NCBI RefSeq assembly: GCF_002222655.1 | Contig: NZ_CP022423.1 | Span: 124,001 to 188,000, forward strand | DNA from: Vitreoscilla filiformis | GTDB taxonomy: Bacteria; Pseudomonadota; Gammaproteobacteria; Burkholderiales; Burkholderiaceae_C | Direction of reading: 5' to 3' | DNA length: 64,000 bases | Part shown: piece by piece, positions 42,383 through 54,375 of the stretch | How the letters are laid out: the number at the start of each line of letters is the position of its first letter | How positions within the stretch are numbered: position 1 is the stretch's first letter | The notes under the pieces: model-generated | Told to the model about the DNA's origin: nothing | Seen by the model: the letters and a program-made list of their open reading frames with translations, nothing else | Databases searched by the model: none | Made by a program: the position numbers and the translations under genes

Positions 42383-43648
42383 TCACTTCTTGGTGGGCAC
42401 GTTCTTCTTGCCCTTGTTTTCGGCGATGTAGTCGCTCCACGGATCGGCTTGCACCGGGCCCTTGGTCTTCCACACCACGTTGAACTGGCCATCGGCCTTG
42501 ACTTCGCCGATGAACACCGGCTTCCAGAGGTGGTGGTTTTCCTTGTCCATGGTGGACATGAAACCGCCCGGCGCTTGGAAGGTCTGGCCGGCCATGGCGG
42601 CGATCACCTTGTCGGTGTCGGTGGTCTTGGCCTTGGCCACGGCTTGGGCCCACATGTGCAAGCCAATGTAGGTGGCTTCCATCGGGTCGTTGGTCAGCGG
42701 CTTGTCGGCGTGGCCGGGGATTTTCTTGGCCTTGGCGTACTCGCTCCACTTTTTCACGAACTCGGTGTTGGCCGGGCTCTTGATCGACATGAAGTAGTTC
42801 CAAGCCGCCAGGTGACCCACCAGCGGCTTGGTGTCCACGCCGCGCAGTTCTTCTTCACCCACCGAGAACGCCACCACCGGCACGTCGGTCGCCTTCAGGC
42901 CCTGGTTGCCCAGTTCTTTGTAGAACGGCACGTTGGAGTCGCCGTTGATGGTGGACACCACCGCCGTCTTCTTGCCTTCCGAAGCGAACTTCTTGATCTT
43001 GGCGATGATGCTCTGATAGTCGGCATGACCGAAGGGGGTGTACTCCTCCATGATGTCCGACTCGGGGATGCCCTTGGCCTTCAAGAAAGCGCGCAGGATC
43101 TTGTTGGTGGTGCGCGGGTAGACGTAGTCGGTGCCCAGCAGCACGAAACGCTTGGCCGAACCGCCGTCCTTGCTCATCAGGTATTCAACGGCAGGGATGG
43201 CCTGTTGGTTGGGCGCCGCGCCGGTGTAGAACACGTTCTTGGACAGCTCTTCCCCTTCGTACTGCACCGGGTAGAACAGCAGCGAGTTGGTTTCTTCGAA
43301 CACCGGCAGCACCGACTTGCGGCTCACCGAAGTCCAGCAGCCGAACACAGCGGCCACCTTGTCCTGGGTGATGAGCTGCTTGGCCTTCTCAGCGAACAGC
43401 GGCCAGTTCGAAGCCGGATCGACCACCACGGGTTCGAGCTTTTTGCCCAACACGCCGCCCTTGGCGTTGATTTCGTCGATGGTCATCAGGGCAACGTCCT
43501 TCAGGACGGTTTCCGAGATGGCCATGGTGCCCGACAGCGAGTGCAGGATGCCGACCTTGATGGTGTCAGCGGCTTGGGCCAGCGACGAGAAACCCAGGGC
43601 GCAAGCGGTGGCGGCCAGCGCGGTGATCGAACGACGGGAAATCTTCAT
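42383..43648 (-). CDS. urtA: urea ABC transporter substrate-binding protein UrtA
   Basis: The protein has 421 residues. A Sec signal peptide (ITALAATACALGFSSLAQA, then ADTIKVG) directs it to the periplasm, where it binds urea. The two-lobe fold contains ILHSLSGTMAISETVLKDVA, NWPLFAEKAKQLI, AVFGCWTSVSRKSVLPVFEE near 95 and LLFYPVQYEGEELSKNVFYT near 118, all specific to UrtA. It is first in the operon. The longer frame to 43783 is rejected because the start at 43648 precedes the signal peptide. Confidence 0.96.
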   Translation of the reverse strand: MKISRRSITALAATACALGFSSLAQAADTIKVGILHSLSGTMAISETVLKDVALMTIDEINAKGGVLGKKLEPVVVDPASNWPLFAEKAKQLITQDKVAAVFGCWTSVSRKSVLPVFEETNSLLFYPVQYEGEELSKNVFYTGAAPNQQAIPAVEYLMSKDGGSAKRFVLLGTDYVYPRTTNKILRAFLKAKGIPESDIMEEYTPFGHADYQSIIAKIKKFASEGKKTAVVSTINGDSNVPFYKELGNQGLKATDVPVVAFSVGEEELRGVDTKPLVGHLAAWNYFMSIKSPANTEFVKKWSEYAKAKKIPGHADKPLTNDPMEATYIGLHMWAQAVAKAKTTDTDKVIAAMAGQTFQAPGGFMSTMDKENHHLWKPVFIGEVKADGQFNVVWKTKGPVQADPWSDYIAENKGKKNVPTKK

Positions 43649-43791
43649 GAAGTGGGCTCCGAACCTTGCGTGTGGAAGAAGTGGGTGGAACGGCTGCAAG
43701 GTTAGGTGGAGGCCGGGTGCGTACCAATACGCACACTGGCGTACATGACAGAATCCGCCCGCATCGTTTCCCCCACCGCACACCGTTCGGC

Positions 43792-44367
43792 ATGAGTGAA
43801 TTCGTCATCAAATACTGGCGTTGCGGCACCAAGCCCGTGGACGAACAAGGCAACTATGTCCACATCGTGGGCCGGAGAGCAGGCAGCCTGGGCACTTTGC
43901 TGACGCTGTTGCGCATCGACCCCAGCATCAAACTGCTGATCGGGCTGGACCGCATCGAACTGCGCCAAGCTTCGCTGATGGGCATCAGCACGCGCATGAT
44001 CCCGCTGGAAAGTCTGTCATCCTCGTTCTACGGTCAACATAAACCGTGGAAGCGTTCGCTGCTGCTGCTGTTGGGGTTTGGAGCGCTGGCCCTGTCCGTG
44101 CTCATGGATCGCAGCGATTGGGTGACGGCACTGAGCTTGCTCGTCGCTGGGGTCGTGGTGGCCACGATGCAGTACCTGTTGCATCAATCTGTGCTGCTGG
44201 GCCTGCAAGAGATGGGGGGGCACCAGAGTGTCATCCGCTTCCGCCCCTGCTTTCTGGACAACGTGGACATCGACGAACAGCAAGCGCGCCAAGTGTGCAA
44301 AATCGTCCAACGCCTGGCCGATGCCAAACGCAAGCGCCTGATGCTCACCGTTGGCAGCGGGCGTTAG
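43792..44367 (+). CDS. two-TM membrane protein, unknown
   Basis: The protein has 191 residues. A soluble N-terminal 80 residues, perhaps beta-rich (KYWRCGTKPVDEQGNYVHIV), is followed by two hydrophobic segments at about 88-103 (LLLLLGFGALALSVLM) and 109-130 (ALSLLVAGVVVATMQYLLHQ), then a soluble helical tail. I do not recognise the family. It is divergent from urtA and converges on the AAA-ATPase gene with a 4-base overlap. Confidence 0.65.
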   Translation: MSEFVIKYWRCGTKPVDEQGNYVHIVGRRAGSLGTLLTLLRIDPSIKLLIGLDRIELRQASLMGISTRMIPLESLSSSFYGQHKPWKRSLLLLLGFGALALSVLMDRSDWVTALSLLVAGVVVATMQYLLHQSVLLGLQEMGGHQSVIRFRPCFLDNVDIDEQQARQVCKIVQRLADAKRKRLMLTVGSGR

Positions 44368-45941
44368 CCAACGGGATTCTCGGTTTCCACCTCAAAACCC
44401 ACGATGTTCCGCGTGGTGCGGCTGAACTCGATACCGATCAGGTAAATCGGCTCGCCTCGCCCCCGGTATTTTTCCGCGTAGCCGCGTCGGCGGCATTGCG
44501 CCAGCGCTTCGCCCTTCGGTACCAGCTCCACCACCTTGAACTCGAACAACCACACCGCGTTGTTGAACAACACCGCCATGTCAATGCGCCCGTGGTTCGT
44601 CGTATCTTCCAGCCGAATTTCCAACCCCGAAGCGGCAAAGTAGCTGTAAAACACACTGGCGTAGTGGCCCTCAAACTCCGCCAGTTTGTTTTTGCGATAC
44701 CAATCATGCGGAATGCTGGCAAACAGGGCGTGGAACACCGCTTGCATACCGGTTGCGTCCCCGGCACGCAACAGTTTGAGCAGTTGCATGCGCGCAGTGA
44801 GCCCCTGCCGATCCGGCACACCGTACCCTTTGAGCAGCGCACCATTCAAACTGGTTTCGACTTCACGATTCGGATAACCCAGCGTGTACACCCACTGCGC
44901 CCGAGAAAGCTCCTCACGCCCGCGCAACGTCAGATAACCCGTTTGAAACAGCAGCGCTTCGGGCGGAATATCCTCCACATCAAAAGAGGAAATGAGCTGC
45001 TCCATCGCCATCACTTGGCTCAAATCTGGCGTGAAAAATTGGCGCTCGGCCAAAAGTTTGACCAAAAACGTGGGCGTGCCGGTTTCAAACCAGTAAGGGC
45101 GGAAATCTCGGTGGCGAAACAGCAGCAGCACATCAAATGGGTTGTAAACGCCTTCGCCCAGCCAGTTGTAGCCGTTGTACCAGCGGCGGATGTCCTCCCG
45201 ATCCAGCCCCGGCAACTCGGGCGCGAACACCGTGTCCACATCCTCATCGGTGTAGCCACAAATGGCACTGAAACGGGCATCCAGCGTGATGTCTTCCAAA
45301 TGATTCAGCCCCGAAAACAAACTCACTTTGCTGAACTTGGAAACCCCCGTGAGCAACACAAACTTCAGGTGCGCGTCGCTGTCTTTTAAAACGCTGTAAA
45401 GGTCTTTGAGCGCCTCGCGCATTTCGGTGGCCCGGGCGCTGTCGGTGATGTTATCGAGAATGGGTTTGTCATACTCATCGACCAGCACCACCACGCGCTG
45501 GCCACACTGCGCATGCAACGCTTCGATCAAGTGACTCAGACGCCGACGCATCGATAACATTTGCTGCGCCAAACCACAGGCCGCCTCATGGGGCAACAAC
45601 TGGCCATCCAAACTGTCATGCAAATCGGCCACCGAAGCCAGTACGCCACCACCAAAACTAATCCGAATCACCGGATAACGCTGCGTCCAATCCCAGTGTG
45701 CATCGGCATACAACCCCGAGAACAGGGCACGGTTTCCCTCGAACAATTCTTTCAGCGTATCCAAAAACAAACTTTTCCCGAAGCGGCGCGGGCGGCTCAA
45801 AAAATAGCAGTTCCCTTGATCGATGAGTTGCAGCGCATAGGCTGTTTTGTCCACGTAGTAATGCCCGTCACCTTCTCGCAGTTTGGCGAAGGTCTGGATG
45901 CCAATCGGCAATTTGCGGCGGCGCGGAGAGGATGTGGACAT
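44364..45941 (-). CDS. AAA-ATPase with C-terminal PD-(D/E)XK domain (DUF1703 type)
   Basis: The protein has 525 residues. The N-terminal part has the family opening GIQTFAKLREGDGHYYVDKT, then the P-loop SRPRRFGKSLFLDTLKELFE near 50-65 and Walker B VVLVDEYDKPILDNI near 150. The C-terminal 100 residues (GRIDMAVLFNNAVWLFEFKV) contain the D...E-x-K signature of the PD-(D/E)XK nuclease-like superfamily. Families of this sort occur in many copies in some bacteria. Their role is unknown; a link to mobile DNA or defence is often suspected. Codon use appears less GC-biased than neighbours. Confidence 0.85.
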   Translation of the reverse strand: MSTSSPRRRKLPIGIQTFAKLREGDGHYYVDKTAYALQLIDQGNCYFLSRPRRFGKSLFLDTLKELFEGNRALFSGLYADAHWDWTQRYPVIRISFGGGVLASVADLHDSLDGQLLPHEAACGLAQQMLSMRRRLSHLIEALHAQCGQRVVVLVDEYDKPILDNITDSARATEMREALKDLYSVLKDSDAHLKFVLLTGVSKFSKVSLFSGLNHLEDITLDARFSAICGYTDEDVDTVFAPELPGLDREDIRRWYNGYNWLGEGVYNPFDVLLLFRHRDFRPYWFETGTPTFLVKLLAERQFFTPDLSQVMAMEQLISSFDVEDIPPEALLFQTGYLTLRGREELSRAQWVYTLGYPNREVETSLNGALLKGYGVPDRQGLTARMQLLKLLRAGDATGMQAVFHALFASIPHDWYRKNKLAEFEGHYASVFYSYFAASGLEIRLEDTTNHGRIDMAVLFNNAVWLFEFKVVELVPKGEALAQCRRRGYAEKYRGRGEPIYLIGIEFSRTTRNIVGFEVETENPVG

Positions 45942-46063
45942 TATGTGAGCAGGTCAGGTCGGCAAACCAGTGTCATGTCATCGCCGGGGTGAGGGGAATG
46001 CGTCGCCAAACACACCGACATTTGCAGCTTGACGCAACACCAGATAGCAAAGGGAAAGGCCCA

Positions 46064-47014
46064 TCATCCATTCCCACGCACCTTGCCCAACGCCATGGCG
46101 GCGGCAGCGGTGCGCGTTTCCACACCGAGTTTCTCAAACACATGCTCCAAATGTTTATGCACCGTGCGCGGGCTGGTGCCGAGAATCTCGCCAATATCGC
46201 GATTGGTTTTGCCCTGAATCACCCAGTGCAACACCTCGGTTTCGCGCGCGGTGAGCTGCGGAAACGCCAGCGCCAGCGCCTCTTGCAACGCCGCTTCCGA
46301 GGCTTCGCGCAACACCACCATCCACTCGCCTTCGGCGGTGTGATCCGGCAGCGCGTGCAGGGCAAAACTCAAGCGGTTGGGGCCCCGCGCCACCGTCAAC
46401 CCCTGCGGCTCGGCCCCCGCACGGCGGCGCAGCGATTCACGCGCCACCCAGGCGCATAACTCCGGCGGCGTGGTCACTTCGGGCAGGCCGGGGAAATAGT
46501 CGTTCATGAAGCGCCGCGCCAGCGCGGTCTGCCACAGGCGCCGGCCATCACGCTCACGCACCATCAGCGTGGCATGGCCGAAAGCGTCCAGCGCATTGCG
46601 GGCCTGGCGTTGTGCCCGGGCGGTGTTCAGATGGGCCGTCAAGCGCGCCAGCACCTCGCGGGTGCGAATCGGCTTGGTAACGTAGTCAATACCCCCCGCC
46701 GCAAAGGCGGCCACCACATGCTCGGTGTCCGTCAACCCAGTCATGAACACGATGGGGATGGCAGAGGTTTCCGGATTCGCCTTGAGGCGGCGGGCCACCT
46801 CAAAACCGTCCATGCCGGGCATCACGGCGTCCAGCAGCACGATGTCGGGCTGGGCCTGGGCAGCGCGCAGCAAGGCGGCTTCGCCGTTGGTCGCCACCAG
46901 CACGGTGTAGCCGGATTCGTCCAGCGCATCGTGCAGCACGGCCAGGTTGTCCGGCACATCGTCCACGATGAGCACCACGTCGGTGGCGTTGGGGTCAAGC
47001 AGATCGGAGTTCAT
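46064..47014 (-). CDS. response regulator with LuxR-type DNA-binding domain
   Basis: The protein has 316 residues. The N-terminal receiver domain has VLIVDDVPDNLAV near 13 and LLDAVMPGMDGFEV near 57 with the phosphorylated Asp, plus the conserved Lys in VTKPIRTREVL near 107. A middle linker domain of about 90 residues follows. The C-terminal LuxR helix-turn-helix is LTARETEVLHWVIQGKTNRD and SPRTVHKHLEHVFEKLG (about 245-295). ATG at 47014 overlaps the kinase gene stop by 20 bases, so the pair is co-translated. It is the likely output of the NCS1-linked kinase. Confidence 0.92.
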   Translation of the reverse strand: MNSDLLDPNATDVVLIVDDVPDNLAVLHDALDESGYTVLVATNGEAALLRAAQAQPDIVLLDAVMPGMDGFEVARRLKANPETSAIPIVFMTGLTDTEHVVAAFAAGGIDYVTKPIRTREVLARLTAHLNTARAQRQARNALDAFGHATLMVRERDGRRLWQTALARRFMNDYFPGLPEVTTPPELCAWVARESLRRRAGAEPQGLTVARGPNRLSFALHALPDHTAEGEWMVVLREASEAALQEALALAFPQLTARETEVLHWVIQGKTNRDIGEILGTSPRTVHKHLEHVFEKLGVETRTAAAAMALGKVRGNG

Positions 47015-50000
47015 CAAGAGCGTCACGCAGCAGGCCGTCCAGGGCCTCAAACTGGAATGCCCGCGCCAGAGGGCGCAGGCGTTGAATAAAAGGTTCAGTG
47101 TCCGGCCGTTCCGCCTGAATCTGGTCGAGCTGGCGCAAGATGCCGCGTGGATAGCCCATGGCCACCACCCGCCGCAAGGTTTCCAGCGCCACGGCATCGG
47201 GCAGCACCCGAGGGCCATTCGATCCCACCCCGGCTGCGGCATGCGCCGGTGCCGCATCCGGCTGCGGCACCGGCGCACCGGCCTGCCACTGCAAATGCAA
47301 GCGCCGACCGAGCCAATCCAGCACATCGGCCCGGCGCACGGGTTTGACGAGAAAGTCCGCTGGGGTGATGCCCACGTCGTTGTCCAGCCCTTTGTCGAAG
47401 GCATTGGCCGAAACGATGGCCACCGGCGCCAAGCTCAAGCCCTGGGCGCGCAGCCGCCGCAAGGTTTCCCAGCCATCGATGCCCGGCATGGCCAAATCCA
47501 TGAAGATCGCATCCGGTTGCAGATCGGCCAGCCGCGCCAAACAGGCTTCCCCCGAGGCCGCTTGCTCGATCACAAAACCCAGGGGTTGCAAGGAATCGGC
47601 CAGCCAAGCGCGGTCGGCTTCCTCGTTATCTACCACCAAAATGGTGCGGCGCGGGCCGTCGTAGCCGACCCGCGTCGGGCCGGGTCGTCCGCCGACGGGC
47701 TCGGTGCGGGCCAGGCTGACTTCGGGCAAAAACAAGCGCACGCTGAACGTCGTACCCTGCCCCGGCGTGCTGCGGGCGCTGAGTTCACCGCCCATCAGCT
47801 CGGTCAACATTTTGCTGATGGTCAGCCCCAAACCCGTGCCCGTGGCTGCCCCACCCGCCGCCGAACCGCGCACAAACGGGTCGAACACGCGCTCCAATTC
47901 GGCCTCGCTCATGCCAGGGCCGGAATCGACGATGTCCAACCGTGCCATTTCCCGCGCATACCGCAGCCGAAACACCACCCCACCGTGGTGCGTGAATTTG
48001 ACGGCATTGCCCAACAGGTTGATGAGAATCTGCCGCAAGCGCCGCTCGTCAGCCCGCACGGCTTCGGGCACATCGTGGCCGAAATCGCGCTCGAAACGAA
48101 TGCCTTTGGCCTGGGCCTGCAACTCGAACATGCCGGCGATCTCGTCCATCAAATGACGAAACGCCATGGGCCGCACCTCCAGCGAAAGTTTGCCGCTTTC
48201 GATGCGGGCAATGTCCAGCGTCCCTTCAATCAAACTCAGCAAATGATCCCCGCCCCGGCGAATCACGCTGACCGCTTGGCGACGGTTCGCTGGCATCGAC
48301 GCATCCTCCTCCAGCAACTGCGCGTAACCCAGAATGGAATTCAACGGCGTGCGCAGCTCGTGGCTGATGGCACTGATATAACGCGTTTTGGCTTGGTTGG
48401 CGGCTTCGGCCTGGCGCTTGGCTTCTTGCAATTGCAGGTCGGTTTGGCGGTGGGAATCGATCTCGCGCATCAAGGCTTCGGTTTGGCGCGAGATTTCCTC
48501 GTGCGCCACCTGGCGGCTGCGGTGCGCCAACACCAACCACCACGCCACCACGCTGGCCACCAGCAGCAACGCGGCATACGCCTTGAGAAACCCGGCGCGC
48601 AGCACCGGCTCCAAGAGCGCCAGCGTCTGGGCCGGCAACAGGGCGCCGCGCTCGCCCAATTGTTTGACTTCCTGGCGGTACAGCAGCACAAACAGCGCCC
48701 CCAACAACGGCACGATGGCGCTCATCAACAGCAAGTAGTGGCCCAGGCCGGTGTCCACCCGCGTGGCCAAACGCCGGGGCAACCACCGCTCCAGCACCGC
48801 CGACCAGCGTTGCCACACCCAATCCACCAAACGGGGTTGAGGTTTGCAACGATCGGCGCAACGGGCATCCAGGGTGCAGCACAGCGAGCAGATCAAACCG
48901 CCGTAGGCGGGGCAACGGGCCATGTCTTCGGCCTGATAGTCGCGCTCGCACACCACGCAACGGTACAAACGCCCCGGCACCAGCACTTCGGGGGGACGCG
49001 CCAAGTAATACCGCCCCCGCGTGGCCCAAGCGATGGCCGGCGCCGCCAGCAAAGCGGTCACCAAAGCGATGAGGGCTGAAAACGCCTGCGCCATCGACCC
49101 GAACGCCCCCAAGTGCGCCGCCACCGACAGCACCGAGGCCAAGCCCATCGCGCCCACGCCCACGGGGTTGATGTCTGGCAGGTAGGCGCGGCGAAACTCG
49201 ATGCCGGGGGGGCTCCAGCCCAGCGGCTTGTTGATCACCAAATCCGCCACTACGGCCATGATCCACGAGATGGCGATGTTGGAAAACAGCCCCAGCACCC
49301 CGCCCAGGGCTTGGAACACATCCAACTCCATCAGCATGAGCGCAATCAGGATGTTGAACACCATCCACACCACCCGCCCCGGATGGCTGTGCGTGACCCG
49401 TGAAAAAAAATTGCTCCACGCCAGCGAACCGGCATAAGCGTTCGTCACGTTGATCTTGAGCTGCGAGACGATCACCAGCAGCGCCGTGGCCGCCACCGCC
49501 CAGCCGTAGTGGCCGAACATGTACTCGTAGGCCGCCAGGTACATCTGATTCGGATCGACCGCCCGTTCGGCTGGCACCATGTGGCTGATTGCCAAGTACG
49601 CCAGCAACGCGCCGCCCAACATCTTCAGCACCCCCGGCACCACCCAGCCCGGGCCGCCGACCAACACCGCTGCATCCCACGCCCGCCGGTTGGTGACGGT
49701 GCGTTCGGGCATGAACCGCAGGTAATCCACCTGCTCGCCCATCTGGGTGATGAGGGCAATGCCCACCGTCATCGCCGCGCCAAACCCTTGGAGCTGAAAG
49801 CCTGCCGTCTGCCCACCCTCCCCGCCGTATTGCACCAAACCGTGCAACACCTGCGGGTTGTGTTGCAACACGTACCCATACGGCAGCACCAGCAGCACCA
49901 GCCACAGCGGCTGCGTCCACACCTGCAACGTGCTGATGGCGGTGACGCCGTGTGTCACCACCGGCAGCACACCCAAGGCGCACAACAGATAACCCCAAGC

Positions 50001-50471
50001 CGGGGGAATGTCGAAAGCCAGCTCCAAGGCGTACGCCATGATCGCGGCTTCCAGGGCGAAGAAAATGAAGGTGAAACTGGCGTAGATGAGCGAGGTCAGC
50101 GTCGAGCCGAGGTAACCGAAGCCGGCGCCGCGTGTGAGCAAATCCATGTCCACACCGTGGCGCGCCGCGTAGACGCTGATGGGCCAGCCGGCCAGGAAAA
50201 TCACCAATCCCGTGGCCAAAATCGCCCAAAACGCATTCAAAAAACCATACTGCACCAACAGCGTGGCACCCACCGCCTCCAACACCAGGAAGGACGAGGC
50301 CCCAAACGCCGTGTTCGCCACCCGCCACACCGACCACTTGCGAAAGGCATGCGGTGTGAAACGCAGCGCGTAATCCTCCAGCGTTTCGGAGGCTACCCAG
50401 GCGTTGTAATCGCGCCGGATGGTGACGACGCGCTGCGCCGCTGGGGGTTCAGGCCCAGGGGGGGGTGTCAT
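46995..50471 (-). CDS. NCS1-type transporter fused to hybrid sensor histidine kinase
   Basis: The protein has 1158 residues. Residues about 40-490 form a full NCS1-like nucleobase/cation symporter domain with about twelve membrane segments (GYLGSTLTSLIYASFTFIFF, QVDYLRFMPERT, KINVTNAYAGSLAWSNFFSR). A cysteine-rich segment (VCERDY, CSLCC) follows near 505-545. Further membrane segments lead to a kinase: HisKA ISHELRTPLNSILGYAQLLE near 740, N box LINLLGNAVKFT, G boxes DSGPGM and GTGLGLTISK. A receiver domain (LVVDNEEADRAW, MDLAMPGIDGWETL) ends the protein. It should sense a nucleobase or hydantoin-like ligand while moving or binding it. ATG at 50471 overlaps rdgC by 23 bases. Confidence 0.92.
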   Translation of the reverse strand: MTPPPGPEPPAAQRVVTIRRDYNAWVASETLEDYALRFTPHAFRKWSVWRVANTAFGASSFLVLEAVGATLLVQYGFLNAFWAILATGLVIFLAGWPISVYAARHGVDMDLLTRGAGFGYLGSTLTSLIYASFTFIFFALEAAIMAYALELAFDIPPAWGYLLCALGVLPVVTHGVTAISTLQVWTQPLWLVLLVLPYGYVLQHNPQVLHGLVQYGGEGGQTAGFQLQGFGAAMTVGIALITQMGEQVDYLRFMPERTVTNRRAWDAAVLVGGPGWVVPGVLKMLGGALLAYLAISHMVPAERAVDPNQMYLAAYEYMFGHYGWAVAATALLVIVSQLKINVTNAYAGSLAWSNFFSRVTHSHPGRVVWMVFNILIALMLMELDVFQALGGVLGLFSNIAISWIMAVVADLVINKPLGWSPPGIEFRRAYLPDINPVGVGAMGLASVLSVAAHLGAFGSMAQAFSALIALVTALLAAPAIAWATRGRYYLARPPEVLVPGRLYRCVVCERDYQAEDMARCPAYGGLICSLCCTLDARCADRCKPQPRLVDWVWQRWSAVLERWLPRRLATRVDTGLGHYLLLMSAIVPLLGALFVLLYRQEVKQLGERGALLPAQTLALLEPVLRAGFLKAYAALLLVASVVAWWLVLAHRSRQVAHEEISRQTEALMREIDSHRQTDLQLQEAKRQAEAANQAKTRYISAISHELRTPLNSILGYAQLLEEDASMPANRRQAVSVIRRGGDHLLSLIEGTLDIARIESGKLSLEVRPMAFRHLMDEIAGMFELQAQAKGIRFERDFGHDVPEAVRADERRLRQILINLLGNAVKFTHHGGVVFRLRYAREMARLDIVDSGPGMSEAELERVFDPFVRGSAAGGAATGTGLGLTISKMLTELMGGELSARSTPGQGTTFSVRLFLPEVSLARTEPVGGRPGPTRVGYDGPRRTILVVDNEEADRAWLADSLQPLGFVIEQAASGEACLARLADLQPDAIFMDLAMPGIDGWETLRRLRAQGLSLAPVAIVSANAFDKGLDNDVGITPADFLVKPVRRADVLDWLGRRLHLQWQAGAPVPQPDAAPAHAAAGVGSNGPRVLPDAVALETLRRVVAMGYPRGILRQLDQIQAERPDTEPFIQRLRPLARAFQFEALDGLLRDALDELRSA

Positions 50472-51440
50472 CGGCGTCGGTTGGCGCAGGCGCGGGGGCT
50501 GCCGCTGCAACCGGGGCCGGCTCGGCCACGGGCAAGGCACCGGGCGCGAGTTCGCCGCACAAAGCCAGCAGCAAATCGACCAGCCACTGGCGCAGCTCGC
50601 CGGTGGTGATGGCCACATCGGCATCGAACGATTCTTCGGCCGACAACCCGGCGCCCGATGTGCTTTCAAACACCCCGTCGTCGAACGCCAAACGCTTCAC
50701 CTGCCACGACTCGGTGAGCACGAACGACACCCGCCCGCGCCACGTCAACGCCAAGCGCGTCGGCTGCTTGCCGGCTTGGATGTGGCCGCGCACCTCGTCA
50801 ATGTCCAGCGCGTGGCGGGCGTAACGCACGGCGGATTTCAACTCGTCCGGCGCTTTCAGCTCGCAATCTCGATCCAGCGTGAACGGCTCGGGCGCTTGCC
50901 CTTCAACCAGCCACAACGCCATGGCCGCCGCCGGGCTCATTTGAGTCTGCACCGGGTTGAGCGCGAAATCGGGCAGCGACTTGACCAACAAGCTCACCGC
51001 GTCCTCGGCTCGCTTGGCGCTGGCGCAGTCCAGCACCAGCCAGTGGGCTTTCGGGTCGATCCACACCCGGATCACGCCTTCCCGAGTGAACGCCTGAGGC
51101 AGCAGTTCGAAGGCGGCTTGCTCGCGCAAGTCTTTGACTTGCTTGCGCCCAGGTTTGCGCCCGGTGTCCCGCTCAATGGCCGCCGCAATTTCCTCCGCCC
51201 GGCGCTTGACCACCGACGCCGGCAGCAGCTTGGCTTCGGTTTTGAGCGCCAGCAGCCACTGCCCACCAATCGACTCGACCAAGGGGCCATGCGCCGCCCC
51301 ACGCGGCTCGACCCAGCCACTCGATTGTGCTTGGCTGGCACCGCAAGGCGTGAAGCGCTGGGTGGCCAGCGCCGCTTCGGTGGCAGCCAAATCGGGCTGC
51401 CACTCGGGCCCGATGCGGAAAATCAGGAGGTTCTTGAACA

Positions 51441-51441
<1 letters not shown>
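50449..51441 (-). CDS. rdgC: recombination-associated protein RdgC (chromosomal)
   Basis: The protein has 330 residues and begins MFKNLLIFRIGPEW. It binds double-stranded DNA as a ring and restrains RecA. Family landmarks include RDTGRKPGRKQVKDL near 90, LLPQAFTREGVIRVWIDPKA near 113 and PVQTQMSPAAAMALWL near 165. It starts one base inside the secA stop (TGATG). The Ala/Pro-rich C-terminal tail is an added feature. A second, phage-borne homologue is present at 10277-11233. Confidence 0.94.
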
Positions 51442-54185
<2,744 letters not shown>

Positions 54186-54375
54186 GCAGCGTCAGGGCCT
54201 AATGGTTCGTGTGGCGACGCGCCCGTGGCGGCGCCGTGCCAACCTTCAGGCGACGGCTGCTGGCAATTTCCACAACCGAACTCGCCACATGAGGGCGCTT
54301 GGGTGGCTTGCAAGGGCTTCGGGGCGTCGCAAAGCCGGGCAGTTTAGCACCCGGGGGTTGACGGGCTTGGGGGGC

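Noticed and set aside
40565-43705. Plus-strand frame of 1046 codons over urtC-urtA
   Set aside because: Antisense of well-supported urt genes; composition is that of a GC-rich shadow frame.
46947-49079. Plus-strand frame of 710 codons over the sensor kinase
   Set aside because: Antisense to the kinase gene; His/Gln-rich shadow text.
48226-50337. Second minus-strand frame of 703 codons within the NCS1-kinase gene
   Set aside because: Shifted shadow of the real frame; no domain recognised.
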